A DNA stretch of 64,000 bases from contig CAYQPF010000003.1 of the NCBI GenBank assembly GCA_964419225.1, forward strand, positions 49,048-113,047. Reading direction: 5' to 3'. The stretch comes from CAYQPF01 sp964419225 (GTDB lineage Bacteria > Cloacimonadota > Cloacimonadia > Cloacimonadales > CAYQPF01). The notes beneath the pieces are model-generated. The model was given only the letters and a program-made list of their open reading frames with translations, was not told the origin of the DNA and did not search any database. How positions within the stretch are numbered: the stretch's first letter is position 1; every line of letters starts with the position of its first letter. This document shows, in pieces, positions 55,472 to 63,936 of this stretch. A program made the translations under genes and the position numbers.

Positions 55472-57430
55472 TTAAACCTTGAATTTATTAAGAATAACAT
55501 TTAACTTTAAGGTTATTTCCTGGAAATCCTGGGTAGCTTTCATCACTTGGTCTGCCCCGGTAGATGTCTCCAGAGTGTCCTGAGCTGCTATTTTAATTTC
55601 CCGGGTTATCTCATCAACATTGTTAGAAATATCATTCGTTTTAGTAACAATGTCCCGGGTTTGCTTGGTTACCTGCTCAATATTGTGAGAAACTGAGTTG
55701 GCAGACATCGCAATCTCTCCACTGCTCTTGGCAATATCATTTACTCCGTGTTCTGCTTCTGTAGCATTCCGGGCCAGGTTTTGCGTAGAATTCTCTATAT
55801 CCTTAACAAATCTGCCCACTTCACTCGCATTAACCGCAACTTTCCCTACCGATTGAGCTATCTCATTAGTAGTAGAGGATTGCTCTTCCAAACTGCTTGA
55901 AATTGAATTATTGATCAAAGAGATCTCTTCTATGATCTTGGCAATTTTCTCTATTGATACATAGGCTGTCTTGGTGTAGTCCTGCATACTTTGGATCTGA
56001 TTAGCGATCTTGTCTGTTGCTTCACTGGTTTGCTTAGCCAGTTCTTTAACTTCATTCGCAACTACCGCAAAGCCCTTTCCTGCTTCTCCTGCACTCGCTG
56101 CTTCTATTGTGGCATTCAAGGCCAACATATTAGTCTGATCCGCAATATCATTGATTATCTTTACAATTCTGCCAATTTCATTCGAAGCATTTTGCAACTG
56201 ACTCATTATTCCTACCGTGGATTGTGCCTGCTGATTAGCTTCGGTAGATACTTTATTGGCTTTGGTTGTATTCATAGATACTTCTTTTAATGTAGAATTC
56301 ATTTCCTCGATCGCACTTGCCGTGGTATTAACAGAACTTACCACATCCTGGACATTGGTGCCAATCTGTTTAATGTTCTTGTTTACCGTTTGAATTGAAC
56401 CTACAACTTCGTTTACACTCGCGGATGATTGCTCAGCAGCAGATGCGACAGTATTTATATTTGTTGTCATTAATTCTGTCGAGGTTGCCACATTATTAAT
56501 GTTACTGGCTGTATTTGAAGCATAAGCTGAAATTTCCTGTACATTACCATGGATTTTTGAAGATATTAATGATATCTGCTGAAATTCATTACTAACCCGT
56601 TTGATTTTCCCTGTCATTCCCGAAATTGTACCTGAAACAGTCTGTGAATTCGCATAAATATCCTTATTCAAAGATATTACTTCCTTGATTAAAATCTGAA
56701 GTTTCTCCACAAACTTGTTGAAATACTCAGACAATTCCCCAATTTCATCCTGTGACTCAATATGTATTCTTTGCGTTAAATCTCCCTCTCCTTCCGAAAT
56801 ATCCTTCACAACTCTAATTAGCCTGTCAAAGGGAACAATAAAAACTTTCCGCATAAAGGAGATCATAAAAATGATACTCAAGACAAAAACAATTAATGAA
56901 ATCAGTAAAACTACAAACAAGTACTCATTTCTCGATTTCATCATCTCATTTGTTGTTATGGCCAAAACAATCGTCCAGTTCCAGTATTCAAACTTCTTGT
57001 ATGATCCAAAATAGGATTTTCCATTGAAACTGAACTTAAGTGATCCTTCTTTATTCCCGAGTATTTTGCCCGTAAATTCTTCTGTAATTACTTTGCCATT
57101 CTCAATTTCAGGATGTCCATAGATCTCTTTCTTCTCATTCAGAATAAATGCAATCCCTGTCTCTCCAAACTTGTATTTCTTCAAAACCTTGAACATATCA
57201 TCCTGATACTGCTTAACAAAATTTGCATCTCCTGTTAAACCCATCCCCTCCATGGTTGTATGAATTGCATCTATTTTGGTAAATTGATTCGTCAACTCCC
57301 CACTAATCAACTGACTATAAATCTTAGTTATGCTCTTGGAAATGATCATTGCCCCTGAAATCAATATCGCCACAACTAATACAGATAAAATAATAAAAGT
57401 TAAATATGATATCTTTTTTTGTATTTTCAT
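55472..57430 (-). CDS. Methyl-accepting chemotaxis protein with single Cache domain
   Basis: This 652-residue chemoreceptor has a first membrane helix (~10-32), a periplasmic single-Cache domain (~45-165; FGETGIAFILNEKKEIYGHPE), a second helix (~170-192), HAMP (~193-246) and a cytoplasmic signalling coiled coil. The hairpin tip has DQTNMLALNATIEAASAGEAG and FAVVANEVKELA near 430-465, the conserved CheA/CheW-binding region. It senses a small ligand outside and controls the CheA kinase, which is not in this window. The gene upstream on the same strand encodes a soluble Cache protein, so ligand handling may be shared. The start has GGGGGGCAGCAAG before the ATG. Confidence 0.93.
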   Translation of the reverse strand: MKIQKKISYLTFIILSVLVVAILISGAMIISKSITKIYSQLISGELTNQFTKIDAIHTTMEGMGLTGDANFVKQYQDDMFKVLKKYKFGETGIAFILNEKKEIYGHPEIENGKVITEEFTGKILGNKEGSLKFSFNGKSYFGSYKKFEYWNWTIVLAITTNEMMKSRNEYLFVVLLISLIVFVLSIIFMISFMRKVFIVPFDRLIRVVKDISEGEGDLTQRIHIESQDEIGELSEYFNKFVEKLQILIKEVISLNKDIYANSQTVSGTISGMTGKIKRVSNEFQQISLISSKIHGNVQEISAYASNTASNINNVATSTELMTTNINTVASAAEQSSASVNEVVGSIQTVNKNIKQIGTNVQDVVSSVNTTASAIEEMNSTLKEVSMNTTKANKVSTEANQQAQSTVGIMSQLQNASNEIGRIVKIINDIADQTNMLALNATIEAASAGEAGKGFAVVANEVKELAKQTSEATDKIANQIQSMQDYTKTAYVSIEKIAKIIEEISLINNSISSSLEEQSSTTNEIAQSVGKVAVNASEVGRFVKDIENSTQNLARNATEAEHGVNDIAKSSGEIAMSANSVSHNIEQVTKQTRDIVTKTNDISNNVDEITREIKIAAQDTLETSTGADQVMKATQDFQEITLKLNVILNKFKV

Positions 57431-57502
57431 TCTTGCTGCCCCCCTTCAATTATAAAGCTGTTGATACAAATATCTTCCACTCATACCAACAGCTTAATGA
57501 TC

Positions 57503-57970
57503 CTATTTATAAATTCCACAACCAAGAATATAGTCCTCTTTACCAACTTTTATCTTCATTACATAAGAGGATTTGTCTCCAATTTTCTTATCAGCATAAT
57601 TCATCCACTTGTAATCCACCCAACCTTTACCGGCCTTACTATTACACACTTTTGCAAATTCCTGGATAAATAACTTGCCGTCAGGATCCTTAGCTTCCAT
57701 CATATTCTTCCCTATCAAAGCAGGATTCTGTCCATGCATGATTGTTTCTAACTTCATGTTAAACAAGAATAGATAAAACTCGCCATCAACAAACTTTCCT
57801 TTGGGGTTATTGACTTCAGCCTTTGATTTCTCAATTCCATTAGCCTTAATATAGGCTGCACCATCTTCTACCAACTTAATCGCTTTGGCCTTGCTCTCAT
57901 CTAATGTTAATGACATTAAAAGAAAAGGTACCAAAACAAAAAATAATACGAGAAATGACTTGAACTTCAT
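57503..57970 (-). CDS. Periplasmic stand-alone Cache-domain protein
   Basis: This 155-residue exported protein has a signal peptide (MKFKSFLVLFFVLVPFLLMS) and one single-Cache-type domain. Features include GEFYLFLFNMKLETIMHGQNPALIGK, KDPDGKLFIQEF and GWVDYKWMNYADKKIGDKSS, ending with the GKEDYILGCGIY strand typical of small-ligand PAS-like sensors. It lacks any membrane or output domain, so it is probably a soluble ligand-binding partner of the adjacent chemoreceptor 72 bp downstream. GGAGGATATT precedes the ATG. Proteins of this kind are also found near histidine kinases and cytochromes, so direct partnership is inferred, not shown. Confidence 0.86.
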   Translation of the reverse strand: MKFKSFLVLFFVLVPFLLMSLTLDESKAKAIKLVEDGAAYIKANGIEKSKAEVNNPKGKFVDGEFYLFLFNMKLETIMHGQNPALIGKNMMEAKDPDGKLFIQEFAKVCNSKAGKGWVDYKWMNYADKKIGDKSSYVMKIKVGKEDYILGCGIYK

Positions 57971-58313
57971 AATATCCTCCAGTTTCTTATTCTATGTGTA
58001 TTATAATCAATACGATTATTTAGGCAAGTTAAAAAATGAATTTCCTACACTTTTTTAATACCGCCAGAATGTCTGCAATATTTGTACTGGCCTGTGATCT
58101 CTCATTGACTCATCTGATCTGTCCGACATGTCAGATTGATCTGTCTCCAATCTCCTCAATCCTTCCCCTCTGACGACTGACGACTGACTCCTTCTCTATA
58201 CACCCCCTTCCCTTATTAAAAGGGAAGGGACGGGGATGGGTTGTCTCCCTCTGACGCCTGACGACTGACGCCTGACGCCTTCTCTATACACCCCCTTCCT
58301 TGGTGTTCCTCAT
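57971..58313. other. Intergenic region with duplicated TGACGACTGACG stretches
   Basis: Two related blocks (58167-58211 and 58249-58299) combine a GACGACTGACGCCTGACG quasi-repeat with an identical 21-bp tail (58191-58211 and 58279-58299). Between them CCCTTCCCTT and AAGGGAAGGG form a hairpin at 58205-58229. No gene is supported. Two GTCC/TGTC-type short arms occur near 58120-58140. Confidence 0.65.
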
Positions 58314-58344
58314 AAAAAAACAGGGTACAATTGCTTGCACCCTG
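58314..58344 (-). terminator. Rho-independent terminator of secreted FN3-like gene
   Basis: On the - strand CAGGGTGCAA pairs with TTGTACCCTG (one G-T pair) around GCAA and is followed by seven T residues. It lies about 50 bp after the stop codon at 58393. Confidence 0.88.
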
Positions 58345-58392
58345 CCCCTTAACTCTTCTCTCTACTGCACCCGGCCTTCTGCCGACTGCCCA

Positions 58393-60486
58393 CTATTTTA
58401 GCATTATCATCTTCCTTATAGAGATCTTACCATCAGCTATCATCTTGCTGAAATAGATTCCGGAGGAAAGATTCTGTCCCTGGTCATCCTTCCCATTCCA
58501 AGTAACTGAGTACTGACCGGCTTGTTTTGTGTCTTTAACAAGATTTCTCACCTTCTGACCACGTACGTTAAAGATATCTAAAGTCACTTTTGCAGCATGA
58601 GCAACACTGTATTTTATGGTTGTTACAGGATTGAAAGGATTCGGATAAGTATCAATTATCCCAGTGACTTTTATCCCACTATTCTGAGCATTATTGTTCC
58701 CGGTTGGTGAAGGTGTTACAGAAATAGCTTCCGTAGCAGCTGTTCCTTCCGGGTCAAGATATGTTGCACTGACAAAGTAGGAATAAGGAGTCTCATTCAC
58801 AAGATTACAATCCATGTAACTTGTTTCAGTAATGAAATCAGGTGTGATTTCTTCATAATTTCTATATACCTTGTACCCGACCAGAATTCCTTCTGCAGGT
58901 GGATCCCAGGTAAGGGTTACACAGCAATTTCCAGGTTGAACTGCAAAATTTAAAGGCGGGAAAACATTCCCATAATATTGGTGTATTTTGATGTCATCGA
59001 TATAGATTGCAGTTGAGGCAGCCTGTGTAACACCATGAAATCCAAAATAATATGTCCCTCTGTATTCTGGCAATATAACTAAGTCACGGATCTCATATTC
59101 CTGATTTCCCAGCCACCAGCTGGCATAAGATGGATTAACAGCCATTACTACAGGATTAGGTGAATTACCCCACCTTAATTCCAATTGCTCAAAATTAGTA
59201 GTTGAGGATACTTTCACATAAAATCTGAAACGATAACTTGTCTGTCCTTCCAGTATTACCGGAGGAGAAACTAACCAATCATTCATGGCAATTTCCGGAT
59301 TCCCTTCACAAATTAAACTTACATTTCCCGTGTTTCCAGGGATATCTGATACTTCCCAACTCTTATCATCGTTATTACTATTGAAACTTACCCAGCCTTC
59401 CGGTAATTGGCCCACCTCTGCATCATCCAGATACTCAAGATATGGCAAAGCAACTACTGCAGAATTCCCGGAAGTGGAAAAAGTCCAAACTGGACAGTTA
59501 GCAGCATCTCCATATGTATTAAAAGGTACAACTTTCCAATAATAAGTAGTGTTTATGTCTAAAACAGGTGATGGTTGATACAAAGCATAATTAACAACTA
59601 ATCCGTTAACAATATTGTTCGGAGGATTATTCGTTCCAAAATAGAGTTTAAATCCAGAAACAGGACATCCGCCTGTCCCCTGCCAAACTAACGTTGTGAA
59701 GGCTGAAACATTATTGTTATTATCAACCGGATAAACAGCTTCGGCAATGCAGGGTACTGTATTCTGATAAAAAGGTGTCCAGGTAAAAGTCAATCCGTTC
59801 GCAGGATATACAGTTTCATTCAAAACACAAACTGCAGAATTTGTTGTACCATTGACTGTCGAACTCCAATCAGTATAGGTGACTCGGTTCTTATAATCCC
59901 AATTGTTGTAGCCCCTTAAACCAACCTGAATACCGGAATAGTCTGCCACAGTTTCTGCAAAACTGTCACCATAGTGAAATTGAATGACATTTGTATTCTC
60001 AAAAAGTTTGATCTGGAAGGTAAGATCTTCAGCTTCCAATCCTAAATTACGTTTGTAATGGTTCCATTGAACAGTAAATATCCTGCTCGGTGCATTACCA
60101 GTCGTGTTCACTGATAATTTCCCCGGCAGATATTCTCTGTTCCAGGAGATCAAATCATTATTAAATACAGCGATCACATTATTAGACATACCATCACTTA
60201 TCGCAGAATAGGAATTCTGTGCATCTTCGCCAAAAACAATGAATCCATTGGAATTGATGCTGACACAATTAAATGTTTGTTCATTAAAAGTAAAATTGAA
60301 TCCGATCGGAACTTCATTAAAACTTTCCTCGTCATTTGCCGAAGTTCCCAATATAGTTTCTCCGGATATTTGATTAAATACGCCTATACTTGATTGAAAT
60401 GCATAGTTTGTCATCGTACAGAAACCATTGGCAGTTGCTAAAAGCATTATTGCCGTTAAAACAAAAAAAAGCATACTCGTCTTCAT
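58393..60486 (-). CDS. Secreted multidomain protein with FN3-like modules and C-terminal sorting domain
   Basis: This 697-residue protein has a signal peptide (residues 1-~22). The next region (~27-250) has a nidogen/NIDO-like beta-sandwich pattern (GFNFTFNEQTFNCVSINSNG, IQFHYGDSFAETVADYSGIQ). Residues ~255-340 and ~510-590 look like fibronectin-III-type modules (FTLVWQGTGG; VTLTWDPPAEGILVGYKVY), and between them ~350-500 resembles a MAM/choice-of-anchor jelly roll (LPEGWVSFNSNNDDKSW). The last ~85 residues are a type IX-style sorting domain with TYPNPFNPVTT and SSGIYFSKMI. It is therefore surface or secreted, possibly binding a polymer; no catalytic motif is visible. AGGAGGGG precedes the ATG. 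It shares its tail type with the secreted protein encoded at 51193. Confidence 0.85.
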   Translation of the reverse strand: MKTSMLFFVLTAIMLLATANGFCTMTNYAFQSSIGVFNQISGETILGTSANDEESFNEVPIGFNFTFNEQTFNCVSINSNGFIVFGEDAQNSYSAISDGMSNNVIAVFNNDLISWNREYLPGKLSVNTTGNAPSRIFTVQWNHYKRNLGLEAEDLTFQIKLFENTNVIQFHYGDSFAETVADYSGIQVGLRGYNNWDYKNRVTYTDWSSTVNGTTNSAVCVLNETVYPANGLTFTWTPFYQNTVPCIAEAVYPVDNNNNVSAFTTLVWQGTGGCPVSGFKLYFGTNNPPNNIVNGLVVNYALYQPSPVLDINTTYYWKVVPFNTYGDAANCPVWTFSTSGNSAVVALPYLEYLDDAEVGQLPEGWVSFNSNNDDKSWEVSDIPGNTGNVSLICEGNPEIAMNDWLVSPPVILEGQTSYRFRFYVKVSSTTNFEQLELRWGNSPNPVVMAVNPSYASWWLGNQEYEIRDLVILPEYRGTYYFGFHGVTQAASTAIYIDDIKIHQYYGNVFPPLNFAVQPGNCCVTLTWDPPAEGILVGYKVYRNYEEITPDFITETSYMDCNLVNETPYSYFVSATYLDPEGTAATEAISVTPSPTGNNNAQNSGIKVTGIIDTYPNPFNPVTTIKYSVAHAAKVTLDIFNVRGQKVRNLVKDTKQAGQYSVTWNGKDDQGQNLSSGIYFSKMIADGKISIRKMIMLK

Positions 60487-60748
60487 GATAACCCCTCCTG
60501 AGTTTATTTTGATCTCTCATTTTCTCTTCTTATTCTGATATTCGCATTTCTCGTGCCATTTGTACTGCAAAGATGTATCGTACTGTTTTACAATAGATTG
60601 CATTGTTTTCAATAAAGATTGATATGATGGTCTTATCAAAAAGATATTTCAAAAAGATATATTTACATTGTCGTACAAAGCAGTTAACTCTATTTCCTGT
60701 CGTTGTTTATGATAAGGTAATCTTAACCAGAAGTTTAATATGGGCAAT

Positions 60749-60795
60749 CACGGAACACCGGAGTTATCCGGTTATTTCGTGGGTTCTAACCCGCG
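60749..60795. other. Nested hairpin cluster
   Basis: ACCGGA-gtta-TCCGGT (60757-60772) sits inside arms CACG/CGTG (60749-60752 and 60778-60781). The second arm can instead join CGTGGGTT-ct-AACCCGCG (60778-60795). The two structures share bases and are mutually exclusive in part. The length is too short and the shape wrong for a tRNA. Confidence 0.45.
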
Positions 60796-61001
60796 ATTTA
60801 GTCTTAAAAGAATTCTACAAATTTAGTTATGAGATATGGATTTTCCTATACTCTTTTTTATCAATTTCCTATGAAGCATCTCTTTAGCTTCTCTCTAGCA
60901 TCCTACTAGAAAGCTTGGCAACTATGTAACTTCTCTAATATGGGATATTATTGGATTTTATTCTACAAAATTTGTCTTTTGTGTATGCTTTTAACGAAAA
61001 A

Positions 61002-61024
61002 GGGCCAACGTGGGAGTCGGCCCC
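61002..61024. repeat. GGGCCAAC palindrome, copy B
   Basis: GGGCCAAC and GTCGGCCC face each other across GTGGGA with a single mismatch, followed by CCTAC. It is related to the element at 53637-53659 in arm length, loop length and flanking CCTAC. Confidence 0.65.
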
Positions 61025-61028
61025 TACC

Positions 61029-61069
61029 ATTAACTATTAACTATTAACCATTAACTAATAACTAATAAT
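61029..61069. repeat. TTAACTA quasi-repeat
   Basis: About six 7-nt units of the TTAACTA/TTAACCA/TAACTAA kind run up to, and slightly into, the 3' end of the proline--tRNA ligase gene, so its last codons (NY, stop) fall inside the repeat. Confidence 0.65.
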
Positions 61070-62585
61070 TCTTTGCGAAGATAACTCTACGCTGGGAATC
61101 TGCCCCACAGCAGATACATTTTCCTTCTTCTGCTTCAGCATCGAGGGCGATACAACGGATAGTGACTTTCAGATCTTCTTTGATCTTAGTTTCACAAGCT
61201 GCTGATCCACACCAGTGAGAAAGGGCAAAACCACCATGAATCTCGGGTTTATCTTGTTTCTTGGGGGTGAAGAATTTATAAAATTCTTTGGCATCATCAA
61301 TTTTAATCATATTTTCCTGCATGAATCCAAGAGCTTTCTGATAAATATTCTGCTGTATATCTTCCAGAATATCGACGACTGTTTCGGTGAAAGCTTCCCG
61401 TGTTAAAGAAATTTTCTCTTTGGGATCTTTGTCTCTTCTGCCCATGAAAACAGAGTTCTGCTCAACATCGCGGGGACCAACCTCCACTCTTACAGGTACA
61501 CCTTTCTTGATCCAATGCCAGCTTCTTTCACTGCCGGTCATATCTCTGTCATCAAATTCAATCACGAGTTTTCTGTCGAGATAACGTACCTTCTTCAGAT
61601 CAGCATGGAGCTTGTTCACAAATTCCATGACCACTTCTTTTTCTTCGGGACTACGATAAATTGGAATCAGGGCAACATGTGCAGCCGCGACTCTGGGAGG
61701 TAATACCAAACCGTTATCATCACTGTGAGCCATGATCAAAGCACCGATGAGGCGGGTGGAAACACCCCAGGAAGTAGTCCAGGCAAACTGGATTTCACCG
61801 TCTTTATTTTGGAACTTAATATCAGAAGACTTGGCAAAATTCTGGCCTAAGAAATGAGAGGTTCCGGCTTGAAGAGCTTTTTTATCCTGCATTATTGCTT
61901 CGATGCAGAAAGTCTTGGCAGCTCCTGGAAACTTCTCTGCTTCTGTTTTCTCACCCTTAATCACTGGAATTGCGAGGTAATCCTGAGCAAATGTGGCATA
62001 GACATCCAGCATTTTATATGTTTCTTCCAGAGCTTCTTCTTCTGTAGCATGAACGGTATGACCTTCCTGCCATAAGAATTCAGCAGTTCTCAAAAACATT
62101 CTGGTTCTTAACTCCCAACGGACAATATTTGCCCATTGATTGATCAACAAAGGTAAATCCCGATAAGAGTTCACCCATCTGGCAAATGATGCTCCTATGA
62201 TTGTTTCACTTGTAGGACGAACAATATAAGGTTCTGCTAATTCTCCCGCTACTTTCAAACCACCTTTTCCATCGTTTTCCAATCTTGAATGTGTCACAAT
62301 TGCACATTCTTTGGCAAACCCTTCCACATGTTCAGCCTCTTTTTCAAAGAAACTCTTGGGAATGAACAGAGGAAAATAAGCGTTTTTATGCCCGGTTTCT
62401 TTGAACATATCATCCAAAGTTTTCTGAATATTTTCCCAAATGGCATAGCCCCAGGGTTTAATAACCATACATCCGCGCACATCGCTATTCTCTGCCAAAT
62501 CGGCAATTTTAATTACTTGTTGAAACCAGGCTGGGTAATCTTCCACTCTGGTTGGAACTATTGCTGTTTTCTGTGGCTTGGCCAT
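61062..62585 (-). CDS. proS: Proline--tRNA ligase, archaeal/eukaryal type
   Basis: This 507-residue class II synthetase attaches proline to tRNA(Pro) in the cytoplasm. Motif 1 lies around GCMVIKPWGYAIWENI near residue 40, the proline-pocket IVRPTSETIIG near 120, motif 2 in WELRTRMFLRTAEFLWQEG near 153-172, and the anticodon-binding domain from ~290 (VALIPIYRSPEEK). The ~500-residue length, lack of the bacterial YbaK-like editing insertion and the C-terminal domain with CGSAACE and KCICCGA cysteines identify the ProS type 3 group seen in archaea, eukaryotes and some bacteria. A GAGGAG ribosome site precedes the ATG. The gene appears monocistronic. Its last codons run into a TTAACTA-type repeat. 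Confidence 0.96.
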   Translation of the reverse strand: MAKPQKTAIVPTRVEDYPAWFQQVIKIADLAENSDVRGCMVIKPWGYAIWENIQKTLDDMFKETGHKNAYFPLFIPKSFFEKEAEHVEGFAKECAIVTHSRLENDGKGGLKVAGELAEPYIVRPTSETIIGASFARWVNSYRDLPLLINQWANIVRWELRTRMFLRTAEFLWQEGHTVHATEEEALEETYKMLDVYATFAQDYLAIPVIKGEKTEAEKFPGAAKTFCIEAIMQDKKALQAGTSHFLGQNFAKSSDIKFQNKDGEIQFAWTTSWGVSTRLIGALIMAHSDDNGLVLPPRVAAAHVALIPIYRSPEEKEVVMEFVNKLHADLKKVRYLDRKLVIEFDDRDMTGSERSWHWIKKGVPVRVEVGPRDVEQNSVFMGRRDKDPKEKISLTREAFTETVVDILEDIQQNIYQKALGFMQENMIKIDDAKEFYKFFTPKKQDKPEIHGGFALSHWCGSAACETKIKEDLKVTIRCIALDAEAEEGKCICCGADSQRRVIFAKNY

Positions 62586-62808
62586 TTATTTCTCCTCATT
62601 TAATCTTAATATTTTGATATCAGTTTTAATTTTTGGTTTTTTCTGTAAAGATTTTTATTGTGAGATGCAGAATAAAATAAATCTAATTCATTTTGCATCT
62701 TATAGTTAGTTGATACACTTCAGATTAATTGCATTATCTTACAAATTTTAATTGACTTTTAGAAATATTATCTTATTGTTTGGTTGTATAGTGAATAAGG
62801 AGGAAGAA

Positions 62809-63885
62809 ATGAAAAAAGCAATTTTAGTTTTCTTAGCTATCGGTTTTATGGCAACAATGTTTGCTGCAGAGATCACCCCCTATGGAAGTGCCAGATTGGG
62901 TTACTGGTATGAGAATTTGAGCAAAGAAAATTCTACTGATGGTAATGTAACAGGGAAGTCATTCATGAGATTGAATTATGCTCTGCAGGGAAATAGTCGT
63001 TTAGGCGTTAAATTCAAAAATGATGCTTTAACAGGGCAAGTTGAGTACGGTGCAAAAGATGGTACAGCCAATGTTAGATTACTCTGGGGAAAGTATGATT
63101 TTGGTACATGGGCTTTACTTTTCGGTCAGGACTATACCGGATTTAACGAATATGCATCTCAGGTTTATGGCGGAGATAATGATTTGATCGGCTATGGAGC
63201 TGCAGATGAAGGCAGACAGGCACAAGTCCGTGTTGAAATGAAAACAGGATTATATTTCGCTTTGATCAAACCGGCATTAGTTGATCCTTCAGGCTACACA
63301 GGTACTGGCCACATGAAAAATGTTATGATGCCAAAAATCAATGTTGGTTACAAGATGAATATGGGTAACCTGTATTTTCATCCAACTTTTGGATTCAATA
63401 CTTATAGTTATAATAAAGAAGGTGCTTCAGCTGACACCATAACTTATGATCATTCTGTAACTTCCTGGATCTTAGGTCTTACTGCTAAATCAACAATGGA
63501 TGCAATCTCTATTAAAGGACATTTGAACTACGGTCAAAACATTAAGAACTATGGTATCAGTACTGCTACCAATAACGGAGCATATTATACAGCTGACGAT
63601 AATAAAGTCAACGATGTAAGCACTTTAGGTTTATTTGTTGAAGGCAGTTACAAAATGAACGATACGATGACTCCAACTATAGGATTAGGTATGGTATCAT
63701 CAAGTAATAGTGACTGGGATAAATCTGACGGAGCAATGGCTATCTTCGCTCAGTTAAACTACAAGATGAATAAGAGTTTATGTTTCATACCTGAAATCGG
63801 AATCCAGGACAGACAAAAGAATGCTGGTGGCGACAAAGAAGGCAGCTTATTTTACTTCGGTACACAGATGAGAGTTGATTTCTAA
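62809..63885 (+). CDS. Outer-membrane porin-like beta-barrel protein
   Basis: This 358-residue protein has a signal peptide (MKKAILVFLAIGFMATMFAA, cleavage after ~20) and a mature region of alternating-polarity strands suited to a beta-barrel: GSARLGYWYENL, GQVEYGAKDGTANVRLLWGKYDFG, YFHPTFGFNTY and LCFIPEIGIQDRQ. It ends MRVDF with a C-terminal phenylalanine as needed for BAM recognition. It probably lets small solutes through the outer membrane; no specificity can be read. The ATG at 62809 has AAGGAGG upstream and opens the signal peptide directly; a frame extension to 62752 has neither. A terminator lies 21 bp after the stop codon, so it is a single-gene unit. Confidence 0.9.
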   Translation: MKKAILVFLAIGFMATMFAAEITPYGSARLGYWYENLSKENSTDGNVTGKSFMRLNYALQGNSRLGVKFKNDALTGQVEYGAKDGTANVRLLWGKYDFGTWALLFGQDYTGFNEYASQVYGGDNDLIGYGAADEGRQAQVRVEMKTGLYFALIKPALVDPSGYTGTGHMKNVMMPKINVGYKMNMGNLYFHPTFGFNTYSYNKEGASADTITYDHSVTSWILGLTAKSTMDAISIKGHLNYGQNIKNYGISTATNNGAYYTADDNKVNDVSTLGLFVEGSYKMNDTMTPTIGLGMVSSSNSDWDKSDGAMAIFAQLNYKMNKSLCFIPEIGIQDRQKNAGGDKEGSLFYFGTQMRVDF

Positions 63886-63905
63886 ACTAATGTTTCAATA
63901 AAGTT

Positions 63906-63930
63906 AAGCCCGGTTCGCCGGGCTTTTTTT
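63906..63930 (+). terminator. Rho-independent terminator of the porin gene
   Basis: AAGCCCGG pairs with CCGGGCTT around TTCG and runs into seven T residues. It is 21 bp past the porin stop codon. Confidence 0.95.
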
Positions 63931-63936
63931 AAAACC

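Larger units (their letters stand above)
60487..61061. other. Intergenic region with hairpin cluster and repeats
   Basis: No convincing gene is present in these 575 bp; a 94-codon + strand frame at 60603-60887 lacks a ribosome site and looks random. It contains nested hairpins at 60749-60795, the GGGCC palindrome at 61002-61024 and a TTAACTA quasi-repeat at 61029-61069, all noted separately. Confidence 0.65.

Noticed and set aside
60778..60795. T-arm-like hairpin suggesting a tRNA
   Set aside because: The loop is TTCTAAC-like but no acceptor, D or anticodon arms can be fitted around it.
60603..60887. 94-codon + strand frame upstream of proS
   Set aside because: It has no ribosome site and covers a hairpin cluster, and the amino-acid mix is atypical.
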